From the NCBI RefSeq assembly GCF_026213295.1, contig NC_079412.1, forward strand, positions 6,085,762 through 6,149,761: 64,000 nt of DNA, given 5' to 3'. Under the pieces are notes generated by a model. The model saw only the letters and a program-made list of their open reading frames with translations, was not told the origin of the DNA and did no database searches. Shown here piece by piece: positions 35,296-46,977 of the stretch. Origin of the DNA: Gadus chalcogrammus. Lineage: Eukaryota > Chordata > Actinopteri > Gadiformes > Gadidae. Both the position numbers and the translations under genes were made by a program. The stretch's first letter is position 1; the number at the start of each line of letters is the position of its first letter.

Positions 35296-37065
35296 GGGGA
35301 GAACGGGGTAATGTGAGACACCCCCTGTATCTAGGCAATGGTACACATTTGTGGTCATGTGACCATTATTTTTTCAAGCCCCTTCCATTTCCCCTTGGCC
35401 ATGAAGGAGATAACCTCCTGGTGCTGTGGAAAGCATGTTTTTTTCACAAAAATATTTGTTTTGCATGTAAAAGTAAATTTTCTTGCTGTCAACTTAATCA
35501 ACTGTTGTGCCAAAGCTAATTGATTCAGGTAGAAAAACTTATATCATACATGTTGATGAACTACCAACATATAAAACCATGTAATGATGCTAGCTGAAGA
35601 TTAGCCTGAATTACTAAGAGAGGTCGTTTTTTCTAAAATGGTGGTGGTGGGGGAAAGTGAGACAAATGCTGCGGGGTAAAGTGAGAGAGGGTCTCACTTA
35701 GTTTGTCTTCCCCAGAGTTGAGTTTAAGGACTACTTCATGATAGGAGCACCTCCAGGAGCCAAAAGTACCTCCACCAGAACGGGATGGATGAATGAAGAC
35801 ACCTGGCCTGAGTTCCTTGATCACCTGATACAGCACACTAACTGCAACCCTGACCGTCCCATGCTGCTTATCCTGGATAATCTTAAGGCTCACATCTCAC
35901 TCAAAGCAGTAGAAATAGCCAAGAGCAACGGTATTGTTCTGCTCACTCTCCCTCCCCACACATCCCATCGCATGCAGCCTCTCGACGTGACCCTGTATGG
36001 CCTGTTCAAGACCCAATACAGCCAAGCTCTTGATGGGTGGATGAGATCTAACCCTGGAAAAACAGTCTCCATCTACCAGATTGCAGGACCTGTGAATGAG
36101 GCCTTCATGTCAGCAGTGACACCACGCAACATCACTTCTGGATTTAGGTCCAATGGGATTTTCCCATATAACCGAGACATTTTCCCTGATGGAGCGTTTG
36201 CACCATCTATGGTGTCAGACCGGCCAAACCCTGAGCTGCAGCCTGCCATTGCAGATGATCCGGATGGTCCACCCACTGCAGCTGGTCCACCCGCTGCAGA
36301 TGGTCCACATGGCTGTGCCCCGCCAGCTGACAGATGTGCCACGTGTTCCCAACCGACCTGGGTATGCGTCTCCTCGCGAAATCGTACCACTTCCCAAATG
36401 TTCCCCCAGAACACAAACCAAACGAAAGCGTGTGAAGACAGCCATCATAACTGATACTCCTGAGAAGCAGGCAATTGAAAAGGCTTATAAAGAAAGTCAA
36501 AAGAAACCGGCAGGAAAAAAGCAAAATGGCAAAGAAAAGGGAAAACCGAAAAAGAAAGCACCTAAAAAGAAAATCGTAGTTAGCAGCTCTGAGGAGGGTG
36601 ATGTCCCTGTCCCCACTTGATGATGTGTCTGACGAAGAGAGCTCTGAGGATGAGAGAAGTTATCCAGGAAACACAGATCTGTCCCTGGGTGACTTTGTCA
36701 TATTTAAATTTGCAACCAAACACAGGAGCTGACAGGATCTAACTGTTACAACATGTGTTGTTATGGTAGTTTCAGAGTGGATAAAGTAAGTGGATCAGTT
36801 TACCCCCAGCTGATTCACTTCACCCCCTTGATTTCGCTGGTCTGTCTCAGTTTACCCCTAAGATGGGGTAAAGTGAGACACAAGACCACTTTTTATAAAA
36901 CAATCATATTTTCACTGCCCTTCGTCCTGAATACATTCTGATAATTTCCATTGATAGGAAACATCCTGAATTAATGGGAAATGTGTAAATTTGACTGATA
37001 TGTAATTTTAGCTTGCTTAGAGGGGAGCAAATGTAAAAAATGTCTCACTTTACCCCACTCTCCCC
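35296..37065 (+). mobile_element. Second pogo/Tigger-type element, 1,770 bp, TA target
   Basis: The ends GGGGAGAACGGGGTAAT and its near complement (TTACCCCACTCTCCCC) are flanked by TA. It holds the C-terminal half of a DDE transposase. The N-terminal DNA-binding part is absent, so it is an internally deleted copy. It sits in the MADF intron. Confidence 0.85.
35738..36454 (+). pseudogene. DDE_1-type (pogo/jerky-like) transposase, C-terminal half
   Basis: The open frame carries GWMNEDTWPEFLDHLI, the catalytic Asp of LLILDNLKAHIS and the third acidic residue in SHRMQPLDVTLYGLFK. The tail ITSGFRSNGIFPYNRDIF is a conserved pogo-family end. After about 36230 it becomes Pro/Ala-rich with short repeats, and a frame change moves a basic tail (KKPAGKKQNGKEKGKPKKKA) into another frame. 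Helix-turn-helix domains and the first Asp are missing. Confidence 0.85.
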
Positions 37066-37628
37066 TACCGTTAGCATCTACAACTTGTATTTAATAAGCC
37101 TATATATTAGGCCTACAGCCTAAGCTATGCCTTTATGAACCGAAAATAAAAACAGGAAACAAGGAAAGGAAAAAGTAACAGAAAAGAAAAACAAAGTATC
37201 GCCTCCTTACCGGATACACCAATTGCCACCGCAATGTCGCAACACGCTCTCCTCTTGCTGTCCCTGTTGCTGTACCCCTTGCTGCCAACGTCGTATAGGA
37301 CAGGTTGGTCCTCAAGCAACCAAATTAATTTCTCCTCCCTCTCCTCGGACCAGAAGTCTGCCATCTTCGGATCGTTTTATGCTGGAGTGGACAGTACGGT
37401 ACCAGGACGGAGTAAGGCCGTGACGTACAAGTTGTTCTGTGCTGTGATTGGCTGAAGAGGAATAGTTAAATCGCCGCGTTCTAAAACTGGACCTTGCGAT
37501 TTGACATGTTCAATCTCTGGCGACTCCTTGCAACGGCTTGCAACGACCCGTTCACACCGCCCCTGCGACGTTCTAAAACCGTCTCGTTGCAAGCCGTTGC
37601 AAGGTGAATCTTTGGTCTGAACTGGGCT

Positions 37629-38086
37629 TTAAAGATCTTCATGCTGTGTTTTCCAAGCTGCAAGCAGCAAACCTTACCCTGAATTTGAAGAAATGCCACT
37701 TCTTTAAAACTCAGCTCAAGTTTCTGGGACACATTGTGTCTGGTAGGGGAGTGGAAATTGACCCGGAAAAGACAATCTTTTTTTTGCAAAGATTCCTGGG
37801 CCTAGTGGGGTGGTATCATAAATGTATCCCACACTACGCTGAACATGCTGCACCTCTGAACAACTTGAAGCGAAAAGACGTCAAGTGGTTATGGAAGGAA
37901 GAATGTCAGAGCAGTGTTGACCAACTCAAGCAAGCACTGAAGACTTCACCCGTCCTTGCACAACCAGACTCCACAATACCTTTTCAGGTTCAGACAGATG
38001 CAAGCGATGTGGGGCTGGGCACAGTCCTTGCTCAGACACCAGAGGGCAAACGAGTGATTGCGTATGCCTCCAGGGGACTGCGTGGG
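37629..38086 (+). pseudogene. Gypsy-type pol, reverse transcriptase part 2 and RNase H start
   Basis: The frame resumes [57 protein letters not shown] and [16 protein letters not shown] (RNase H start), ending in YASRGLRG. A deletion removes part of the connection after PEKT. From 38087 the sequence is inverted. Confidence 0.85.
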
Positions 38087-38206
38087 TGTTGCATTCTTCG
38101 AAGAAAGTAGTCCAAAGTCGCTTTTAACTTACTTTATTTGTCAAAGTATTTCGGTATGGTAACTAGGCACTCCTTCTCAGACGTAGAGTAATTGTTTTCT
38201 GCCCCA
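38087..38206 (-). other. 120-bp inversion joining Gypsy and LTR sequence
   Basis: Read on the minus strand, this block starts with the expected next Gypsy residues (GAENNYSTSEKEC, 38206-38167) and then the last ~80 bases of the 470-bp LTR family (TAGTTACCATACCG to TTCTTCGAAGAAT). Both therefore belong together but are reversed relative to the Gypsy frame on the left. A GGG microhomology lies at the left join. Confidence 0.75.
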
Positions 38207-38659
38207 TGTTACGTATTTTAAGAACATAAGCTGCCCCCACATAGCCTCTAGGAAGCAGATTCAAACACACAAGCTGTATTACCCTCACATAGCCACTAGG
38301 AAGCAGGACCGAACATATAAGCCGTAAATACTGTACATAGCCACAAGGGGAGCAGGACCTTACTGAAGGATGCAATAGCTACTCCATCCACAGAAGGCAG
38401 CATCTTTAGACAGATGAAGAAGCCGAGGCTAATACGTCACGCCTACTAGGTATTTAACCAGGTCCGGAGGCAAACAAGGGCAGAAACATCCGGTAGTCCA
38501 GACTTGCGGGTTAGAGGTATTGGCCAGCAGGTTGTCACTCGCACGTGCTCAATACAATTCCTCTCCTTTTGCTTCGTAGTTACCATACCGAAATACTTTG
38601 ACAAATAATGTGAGTTAAAAGCGATCCGGATTGGACTACTTTCTTCAAAGAACGCGACA
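38207..38659 (+). mobile_element. LTR copy B of the ~470-bp family
   Basis: It starts TGTTACGTATTTTAAGAAC and ends TTCTTCAAAGAACGCGACA. It is a near-complete match to copies A and C. On its left lies the inverted LTR end, on its right a ZBED-like hAT gene. No target duplication is seen, which fits a rearranged site. Confidence 0.8.
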
Positions 38660-41109
38660 TGCACCTAAGAAGAAGGCCATGGCACTGCTTTTCTTTGGTT
38701 GTTTTGGAGCTGTAACATCGTCTCCGCTCTCCTAATCCAGCTGTTCTCCTCGCCTTGCCCTTTCCTTTTCCTTCATCTTCAAAAACCGCCTCCATATGGG
38801 TCTTTGCCGCAGCTTGCATGTCAGGTGACAGAAACCTGAGCTTCAAGTGTCGGGGGTCGAGAATAATGTCCCATGGGAGCAACTTTTTGGCTAGTGATTC
38901 TCGCAGTGTTCACAAAAGTCGCGACTTTGTCGTGACCACCTGATCTCTGCAAATGTTCATTCATCAGGCCGCACACCATCGGGTAGACCACTGACATTGA
39001 GACCGCCTCCTCACCGCAGGTCGCTGTTGTGGCCATCGCCAATGCTTTCAGGACAGGATCCATTTCCTCCATGAGTCTCCAGTACTCATCTTTTAACTCG
39101 AGGTTGCACGCACCCGCGGGTTTGGTGACAGAGCGGTCTGACAGCACAGCGCAGACAGCCCACCGTTGCTCTGTCAGTCACTCAAATATTCCATACATGG
39201 AATTCCATCGGGTCTTGCAGCACTGTGTAAGTGCATGTTCTTTGGCGGACATCTGCTTTTGCTTCAAAGCGAGTGCTTGCGTAGCAGTTGTGCTGTGATG
39301 AAAATGCGCAACCAGTTTGCTGCACGCTCCGACCATGCGCTCCAGGATCTGGACAGCCTTGACCCATCATTAATAGTCAGTTGGAGCGTGTGCGCAAAGC
39401 AACAGACCGACTCCCAATACCGGGCTTGGTTAGCCTTTACAACAGTAGCGTGCCCTTCATTTCGGTGGGGCAGCAACTACTGCGTATGACCACACCCACA
39501 ATTTATATATTTTTAACATGTATATTTTGAGCTACATTAAAACATGTTAACTAAACTAATTGAGAGTAGGAATTAAAAATAAACTAATAGCCTAATGTTA
39601 CTGCACGCTTTTGAAGTGCCATCCGCAACAGTCGTCATACGATGTCGAGTCGGGCTAATTAGAATAGCCTATGTGCAATGGAAACACCAATTCTGCAAAG
39701 TCAAACATTTCAAAGGACAAATTCGACATTATTATAGGTAAGTTATTTCTTCCATATTTTATTTTAACAATCTAACAGGCTTACGTGCATTGCAAATACA
39801 TGAAAAGTAGAAATACAAGTCATCATCAATCAAGCAGACCATCGATTTGGAACTTGGCCCGACGATGTGTGCACATCTCTCAATAACAACACTTTTGAAA
39901 TCAGGTATGAAATCAGGTACAATTTTAATACCTGCTGAAATAAATAAATAAATAGGCTTCAATGCCGAAAGATACAGGCGGAGTAATTCGACAACAATAG
40001 TCCTAGAATATGACCATGGGGCAGACTACTTTACGACCATATGGGCGTCTTATAGTGCGGATTGCAATTCTTATTGCAGCCTGCAGGGTTATGCGAGAAA
40101 CATACGGAAGGACGCGGTCGTTGAGCTTTACCGCCCCACATTGCATGACACGTTAAACAGAACTCAACTAGAATCGCCACCATCAATTTGATATCAACAG
40201 ACCAAAAATAGTCGGAAAGCCCACAGAAACAATAGATAGCTAATGTGACAATCACATTATTAAAAATAAACTTGGAGCAATGATTTACTGAGGAACTATT
40301 TTTTTGGGAGCATGCTTTTGCAGGGAGTTCGCCGCCCCACCTGCCTATATGGACGGCACGCGCCTGCTTTACAATATTTGCAGCGTTATCGTGCACGCAC
40401 GCACTTACCCGTCCACTGACCTTCCACCACGCCACCACCGTTTCCAACTCCATTTGCAGATTTTCTGCTGTGTACCTCTCTTCCATATTTTGTGTGGCCA
40501 TTATATGGGCCTGCATCTGCCACTCTTGGTCTATATACTGACAGGTTACTGTCATATATAATGTCGTGGTCAGGGATGTCCAGCAGTCGGTTGTCAGTGC
40601 GACATACATGATTTAGTCGAGCAGGCGTTTAATTTTGGCCGAGCAAACTTGGTAAAGCTTTATTACCCTAGAAGTAACTGTTTTCCTGCAGGGCATTGTG
40701 TAATCTGGCTCAAGAAAACTGATGAGCTTTTTAAATCCATCATCCTCCACCACTGACATCGGTTGCATGTCGAGGGCCACCATTTCACCAATTAAGTTGG
40801 TGATTGAGTCGCTCCGTCCCTTCTCACAAAATGCCGCATGGTCGTCTGTCGTGCCCCAGAACCGCTAGCACCGACGTTAGCCCCACCACCAGTCTCCGTT
40901 TCAGACCAACTTGTCGGATGTTTCCAACGCAGGTGATTGTTCATCGACCCTGTGCTGTTTGTAAAAGCCAAATGTACACCACACAGTGTGCATTTCACTT
41001 GGTCACCTTTTGCGTTACTTTTTTCAAAAAACCTCCACGCCGCACTTCGCTGTTTAGTGTTAGCTGCCATCGCAAGTCCAAAGTGAAACTTACGTATTAC
41101 ATGACGTAA
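38660..41109 (-). pseudogene. ZBED1-like hAT transposase, broken
   Basis: Reading leftward: a BED finger (CTLCGVHLAF, then MNNHLRWKHP, 41071-40850), the catalytic start (YVALTTDCWTSLTTTLYMTV and CVHDNAANIV, 40609-40380), CFAHTLQLTINDGSRL (39420-39340), an RWNSM-like region, MDPVLKALAMATTATCGEEA and LDPRHLKLRFLSPD (38880-38800). These are in the ZBED1 order. The dimerisation C-terminus is missing, cut off by LTR copy B. About 0.8 kb (39480-40270) of non-coding sequence splits the gene. Confidence 0.75.
39480..40270. other. Non-coding insertion within the ZBED-like gene
   Basis: No open frame or clear terminal repeat is identified. The flanks continue the hAT gene, so this is probably an inserted element whose ends I cannot define. 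Confidence 0.4.
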
Positions 41110-41483
41110 TGCCCGGTGGTCAGTTACCCAACATTTATCACGTGCATTTCTTAGCGCATTAACGTTGTCAAAGTGGAACATTTGTACCCTTAATAATCTC
41201 TAAATAAATAGTATGAGTTTTTTTTGATTGAAGGTTACACATGTACCCGTGCACACCCCTAATATCCATCTTCAGGGTATATGCAGGAATCATAGAGATG
41301 TATTTACTACCTTTTTTACTACCTCCACAATATTTTTTACAACCAACACGACATCAAGCAGCGGGGCGGGGGGTATGCAAAGCACCACTTACTACTTACT
41401 ACAAGGTATAAATGTGACACTGCCGCGATCCCTGTAGCCCTAGTGCTGCTGCTGCTAGCACCGCAAAACAACGACATAGAGAG

Positions 41484-42130
41484 TAGAGGTCTTCACTCCC
41501 GCGGGACGCGACGCAAAATAGTGCAGCGCGGGACAAAGAATTAAAGCTCATTGCGGGGGCGGGCGGGATGATAGAGGTGCATTTGCGGGTGCGGGATGAT
41601 ACACTGCACTCCCGCAAATCAAATATGAGGGTAAAGTAAAATATACAAATTATCATGAAGCCCTCATCAATAAGCAAAACCTAATTTTCCAACAACTTTT
41701 CCTTCATGGTCGAAGCAGCAGCTGATTCTTTGACCCTTCATTTTTCATTTAGACGTGCTGGTACCGACCTGCAGAGTTATTTTTTTAATATGTGACTTTC
41801 GTGTTTCAGTTACTGAGGCCTATTTAATGTTTTGTATGGTTGAAAACATGCAGGCTTACCAATAAATATGTTACCAATACTGGTAGCCTAATTAATTATA
41901 TGCACGCTCGTTTTTTGCAAGCCAATGGACAGGCCTTTCCTGAGACAGAAAGTATACATCCATCCTTGCAGGCATTTGCGGGCGGGAGCGGGATATAATA
42001 TCATAGATGCGGGCGTGAGCGGGACTAAAAATTACAGCTCTTTGCAGGAGCGGGTGGGAGCAGCAGCAGTGGGAGCAGCACTGTACAAGGCGGGAGCGGG
42101 AGTGAATATTGTGACACGCGCAGACCTCTA
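41484..42130. mobile_element. hAT MITE, 647 bp, TSD ATAGAGAG
   Basis: TAGAGGTCT and AGACCTCTA form the ends. ATAGAGAG flanks both (41476-41483, 42131-42138). It contains several GCGGGAGCGGGA repeats, in opposite senses at the two sides, and no ORF of note. It interrupts the BED-like exon of the surrounding hAT. Confidence 0.92.
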
Positions 42131-42139
42131 ATAGAGAGC

Positions 42140-42327
42140 TGCTCCCCCTTCGCACGAAGCCGCTGCTGGTGAATGCTCGAAGCGTTGTGTGATTTAATCA
42201 CTTTAATGCCGTTCCATGTCACGTTGATCGTTTTTTCGCACAACGAGCAAAAAGCTTCTCGGTCAATTCCCATCACGGGTTTCAACCAGTCTTTAAATGT
42301 CGGGTCGTCAAAAACGAAAACTTGCAT
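42140..42327 (-). pseudogene. Zinc-finger exon of a fish hAT gene
   Basis: The frame MQVFVFDDPTFKDWLKPVMG continues to FCSLCEKTINVTWNGIKVIK and SHNASSIHQQRLR. It has a C-x2-C and H-x5-H pattern like the N-terminal finger of some hAT proteins. The next codons are split by the 647-bp MITE. Confidence 0.55.
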
Positions 42328-42400
42328 TTACCCATTCTCTCATAGAGCTAGAAACTCAGCCGTACAGAACTCTTGAGGGGAAAAGGCGGAAAATGTTGCT

Positions 42401-42629
42401 GGTGTTACCGGTGCGACCCACCGAAAAGTGTGGCCCCGGGGGGCGCAGTTGCACATTTTCTGCAACATGCACGTGTGCATTATAACAAAAAACATAAATA
42501 AAACCTAAGATCTCCGGTGGGTCTTTCTTTTTTCTTGATACTAACATTAATTCTAAACAGCAAATAAATATTCAACAGCGCCCCCTGGGGTCACACTTTT
42601 CGGTGGGTCGCAGAATTCGGTGTAACACC
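42401..42629. mobile_element. MITE, about 229 bp, GGTGTTAC ends
   Basis: The arms GGTGTTACCGGTGCGACCCA and the complement of TGGGTCGCAGAATTCGGTGT are inverted repeats that extend about 60 bases, including ACCGAAAAGTGTG. No certain target duplication. The right arm has GCGCCCCCTGGGG. Confidence 0.75.
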
Positions 42630-42882
42630 GGCGTCGCTATAGCAACCAGCGACGCCAACTCTAACAGCAACTCAGTTCAGGTCCTGTTAGCACCGTATAC
42701 TGTATTTTTTAGGCTAGATTAAGTTAAAACATGTAAACAAAAAAATGGAAACTCATTTTATATTGAGGTGGTGGTGAAAAATGTACTACCAAGTCAATTT
42801 GCGTTTGTTACCTTTTACTACCTTTCAAGGGCCTTAATTTTAAATTTAAATTTTTTTACTACCGCGCGGACACCCTGATCTT

Positions 42883-43200
42883 ACCAAATATATTTTATTA
42901 CTGTCCTTCTCAACAATCTGATCTCACTAAAAGGCTAGCAGCACGAAATCAAGGGATATTTAGAATAGAAAAAAATGTGCGATTAATCGCGAGTTCACTA
43001 TGACAAAGCGATTAATCGCGCTTAACAGCACTATCCAAAATTAATGATTTTGCTATCAAATCTGACATTTCTGACCATACAGAAGCTGAATCTACTACTT
43101 TTAACCTGCTCAGCAGATTCCTTCTACCAATTCTAGCAATACAAGAAATCATGATGCAGATAGACGTTTGCATCATATTTAGATTTTGAGATCATGATGT
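42883..43200. other. Unassigned stretch
   Basis: No gene is recognised. A short inverted pair (GCGATTAATCGCG occurs twice, 42980-43020) is the only structure noted. Confidence 0.4.
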
Positions 43201-43223
43201 GGTGCCATTCATCATGTCCTGAT

Positions 43224-45289
43224 TTAGTCCTGGCATCTGCAGCTGCACAGTGCTGTACAGGCTAGATTAAACTGGTGGCATTTGCACCTCCCGTAACATT
43301 CACTCTTGCATCCACACTTGGTCAGCTGCTGACAGCTTTCTGCAACAGGGGCAAGTGTTGTCCAGATCTGCCCCATGTCATCTTGATGCACCCAGCCCCA
43401 GTCAGAAGGACTGTGTGTTTCAGGCTGGCACACAGTTGACTCCATATACAACCTGCCTGGTAAGCAGCGCACTTGGCGTGTTGAAGGAGAGCTGCTCGAG
43501 TTGGAGGAATAGCCTCGTATGGTCTTTGCTTTCGAGCAAATAGGGCCAACCGCGCTTCATCCACACTTGACATTGTACTGGACCTTTCATACATCGTGAC
43601 AACAAATTTCTCAAGGTCAGCATCGGCAAACATTGGTGGATAATGGCTGAGTTTGCCAAACACTTTGGAGACCTCTCGGTACACATCCTAGGTTTGCCAT
43701 GCAGACTTATTTCCCTTCCCACGGAAGCCAGATACAACATCACATCCAGTGAATGCATGGAAGAACATTCGTGATCTTCTCCGGACCAAGTGTGGAAAAG
43801 ATCTCATGTATGGGGATCCATCTCCTGTTCTGTCCTTGACCATAGACAATCCACAGCTGCTGTAGGCCAAGGTCCTGCAGGGATGACATGGCACTGACTG
43901 CTATGACAACATCTGTGTCATTAGCACTGATCATGAAAGCTTTGATTCCCTTGGTTACGGCATCCTTGGCATGCACAAAGATCCGTGTCTGCTTCCTCAT
44001 GAATGCAGGGAGCCAACTCATCTTGGCAGATCAATTGGTTGCTGAGGACAGTTTCTCCCTTGGTGACAATTACTGTGTTTGATTTACAATTCAGCAATTT
44101 TGTCAGCCAAGAAGTGGAATAACTCAGTCTTGTTGTCACTGTCTCTCAAGAATCTCTGCCAGCTCTGGGGTATTTTGCCCTTGTCTGTATCTCTAAGTTT
44201 GACTCCCTTCCCTCGCTTCAACCTTGTTTCCGACTTCAGACTGTCCGCCAGGTAAACATCAAAGACAATATCTGTTCTCTTGTACGTTGAAGAGTATAGA
44301 CATACAAAGTTGCATAGTCCTCGAAGGTCTGAAGTACGTGATGTCAACTTGTTAACTAAATCCATCAACGATCAGTGCATCAGCCTGTGGTTCAGCATCC
44401 AGCAGTTTGATTTTCAATAATGGCAGTAAGATGGGATTTCTGACAGACGTGGAGCTTCCAACTGTCACTCAGTACAGCAGGATATGACAACATCAAACTC
44501 TCTATTCTGGCATGAAATGAAGAGTCTTGAAAAGAGGTGACAATCCTCCTTTAGTACTTTCTGCTTGGAATTGCTTAGGACAGGTTGTTGTTGAAAGAAG
44601 TCCATCTTTTTTTTTTATTGGTGCATAGAAGATGCATTTGTCGTCACTTTTTAGCCCCCTCATGAATTCCCGGAAGTGAGTTAAGCCCCTATCGTAGTGT
44701 GTTCCAATAATTTTAGCAGCACTTGGATGGGCAACGTCCTTTATGTCCAAGGTGAGAAGGTCGCTGGTGTCTTCCTGGAAATGATTGCCCATAGCCTTCA
44801 TCACTGTTGACACTGTCTACTTTCTGAAAGAATACTGTTTGAGTTCACTCAGTCTGTTCATGGTGGCTGCTATGTTTGGTTATGTCTTTAGCTTCTGAGG
44901 CTGCCTCATATTGAGCAACCCGATGTCTCACTTCAGGGCCAGACACCATCCACCTTCTCAGTGCTGATGGGTCTTCAGTCAAGCTAATCGCTCCCCCGTC
45001 ACCTTTGATGACAGCATTGGCTTGTTCATGGGCATGGTCGAAGGCCATTGCTGAGAATTCCCGGCTTGATTTATGTACAACAAATTTGCCATTGTGGAAC
45101 TCAACAGCTAGCTGGGGGTGTTGCTGTTCCAAGGTCATCATATCTTTCAGATGAATGGAAAGCCACCGTGCATAGTTCATATTGTTGTTGGCGAAGGCAT
45201 ATGGCAGCAGTTCAGACAGTGCCTCACGATACAGGGTGAAGTTGCCTTCCCTGAATGCCCTGAAGAGTGAGAGAATCGACAGCACCAGG
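43224..45289 (-). pseudogene. Unclassified gene with PIN-like motifs and a cysteine-rich CXC tail
   Basis: Minus-strand blocks read in order: YARWLSIHLKDMMTLEQQHP, FVVHKSSREFSAMAFDHAHE and EDPSALRRWMVSGPEV (45200-44940). Then comes a middle block (FREFMRGLKSDDKCIFYAP). The next block has the acid-rich nuclease-like motifs IHEEADTD, NDTDVVIAVSAM and AFTGCDVVSGFRGKG (44050-43690), resembling PIN/FEN folds. The C-terminal tail is Cys-rich (CGCKSECYGRCKCHQF to CTALCSCRC, 43330-43224), like tesmin/TSO1 CXC repeats. Several frame changes separate the blocks. I know related proteins are widespread in fish but not their function. The N-terminus is cut by a Harbinger at 45290. Confidence 0.6.
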
Positions 45290-46874
45290 GGCCCGTTTCA
45301 GAAAGCAGGTTTAGTGAAAGCTCTGAGTTAGTTAAACCCGAGATGAGGGAAACTCTGGTTTTCGGTTTCACAAAGCCAGTTCAGCTTAACTTAACAGTTA
45401 CCCTGGCAACATACTCTGTGAAACTAACCTGCTCGCTGGCAGGTTTCCTTCAACTAACCCTGAGTTTCTTCTGCTCTTAAGTTGAAGCCTGCAGACGGAA
45501 GGCAGTGGCAGACATGGCGTGTCCTTTTATTGAAGAGCCAGTTGATGTCGAGGCGCAGATACTCCTCAGAAATCTCAGTCGGGAGAGGGTTATTAGACCC
45601 CGATTGGATGTTTTATCATTCCCTGATGAGTACCTGTTTGAGCGTTTCCGTTTCTCTGCATCATCTATAATTTATCTAAACAGCCCTCACATAGTTCACA
45701 TGACACATCGTGGACACGCTCTCAGTTCCGAGCAAATTCTTTGTATTGCACTGCGCGTGTCCAAGGCAACGGTCTGTCGGGCTGTTCGAAGTGTGACACT
45801 TGCACTGAAACGGCTACTATACACGTTTGTAGTGTTCCCAAGTCACAGACCCAGCAGACTTCTCAAAGAAGAGTTCCACAGAATTGCAGGTAACAGTCTA
45901 AGCAATAATTTATTCATGTCATAAAGCTTTGAGACTTGAAGCACTAATCAGTCAATTTGATATATTTTAGGGTTTCCAGGTGTGATTGGCTGCATAGATG
46001 GCACTCACATTCCTATCATAGCTCCTTCAATAAATGAAGGAGATTATGTGAATAGGAAATCTGTCCACAGCATTAATGTACAGGTAGGCCTAAATAGTAG
46101 CCTTTAACATTCCAAATGAAATATACTTCACTATACAGCAAATTACTGTTCTCCACTGTGAAGATCATATGTGACGCAGCCCACATGATAAATAATGTGG
46201 AAGCGAAGTGGCCTGGGTCTGTGCATGACTCACGAATGTTTCGTGAGTCTACACTGAGTGCCAGATTTGCCCGTGGTGAGTTTATATATATAGTTTATAT
46301 ATCCAGTATATAGTTATATCCTATGATCAATATTTTGTTCCCTCCTATTGCAACTGAAACAATAAAGTGTATCTTGTATTATCATAGGAGAGTTTGATGG
46401 TTATCTACTGAGACAGAGGGTACCCCTGCCAGCGCTATCTGCTGACCCCTTACCCTGACCCTGACCCACAGGGGCCTGCCCGTAATTCCGACACCTCATT
46501 GTTCCGACGTCTCAATGGTCCGAAATATTTCCCATTAGATCGACATGCCACTATGCCGACGGTTCAATGTTCCGAAAACGGAACCCATTGGTCCGAAGGT
46601 CCGTTTGTCCGACTTTTAAAAAAGGAGGCTCATTAGGCCGACGGTTCAATATGCCGAATAGGCCTACATATAAAGAGTTTTATACCTCGCTCGCGCTCTC
46701 GCTCTCTCTCGCTCTCTCTCACTCTCTCTCACTCTCTCCAAAATACAACATAGGCCTACATATCACGTTCACGATGAGTATTGAAGAGCAAAGTGACAAC
46801 GCTTCACTTCATTTCGACAGGGTGTTTCAGCCCCATGGACAGAGAGCGTAGGTCTTATTCTCAACACGGGCACG

Positions 46875-46879
<5 letters not shown>

Positions 46880-46936
<57 letters not shown>
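46880..46936. repeat. (CA)n microsatellite
   Basis: About 28 CA units inside the MULE-like element. Confidence 0.98.
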
Positions 46937-46940
<4 letters not shown>

Positions 46941-46977
46941 ACTAAGTACACGGTATGAGGTATAAGTTTGACTAAAT

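Larger units (their letters stand above)
34797..37364 (-). pseudogene. MADF-domain Harbinger partner, exons 1 and 2
   Basis: Exon 1 (37364 to 37211) starts MADFWSEEREEKLIWLLEDQ and has the MADF signature (LYDVGSKGYSNRDSKRRACC). It ends at a GTAAGG donor. Exon 2 (34974 to about 34797) continues EVGKKIHSLRTQYNRYSKAP to LSFLEPYIRKR after TTTTTTCAG. Together they complete a MADF domain, a Myb-like DNA-binding fold. The intron is enlarged by a pogo-type element (35296-37065). The C-terminal region lies beyond the solo LTR, near 33300. Confidence 0.75.
31224..37628. mobile_element. Third PIF/Harbinger, MADF type, 6.4 kb, TSD TTA
   Basis: The ends AGCCCAGTTCAGACCAAAGA and its reverse complement are flanked by TTA at 31221-31223 and 37629-37631. 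Removing the element and one TTA rejoins the Gypsy codons for Gln-His-Leu-Lys-Asp-Leu-His. It carries the broken remains of a MADF-domain gene (minus) and a transposase C-terminus (plus). Four later insertions or arrays enlarge it. Confidence 0.92.
41273..42877. mobile_element. hAT-like element, 1.6 kb, 5-bp repeat ATCTT at both sides
   Basis: The ends CAGGGTATATGC and CGCGCGGACACCCTG are weak inverted repeats. ATCTT is found at 41268-41272 and 42878-42882. Inside is a BED-like exon (minus, 42327 to about 42140) and two MITEs. ACTACC-rich subterminal motifs occur at both ends. Confidence 0.6.

Noticed and set aside
42980..43025. hAT end from the repeated GCGATTAATCGCG motif
   Set aside because: No second end, target duplication or coding region could be linked to it.
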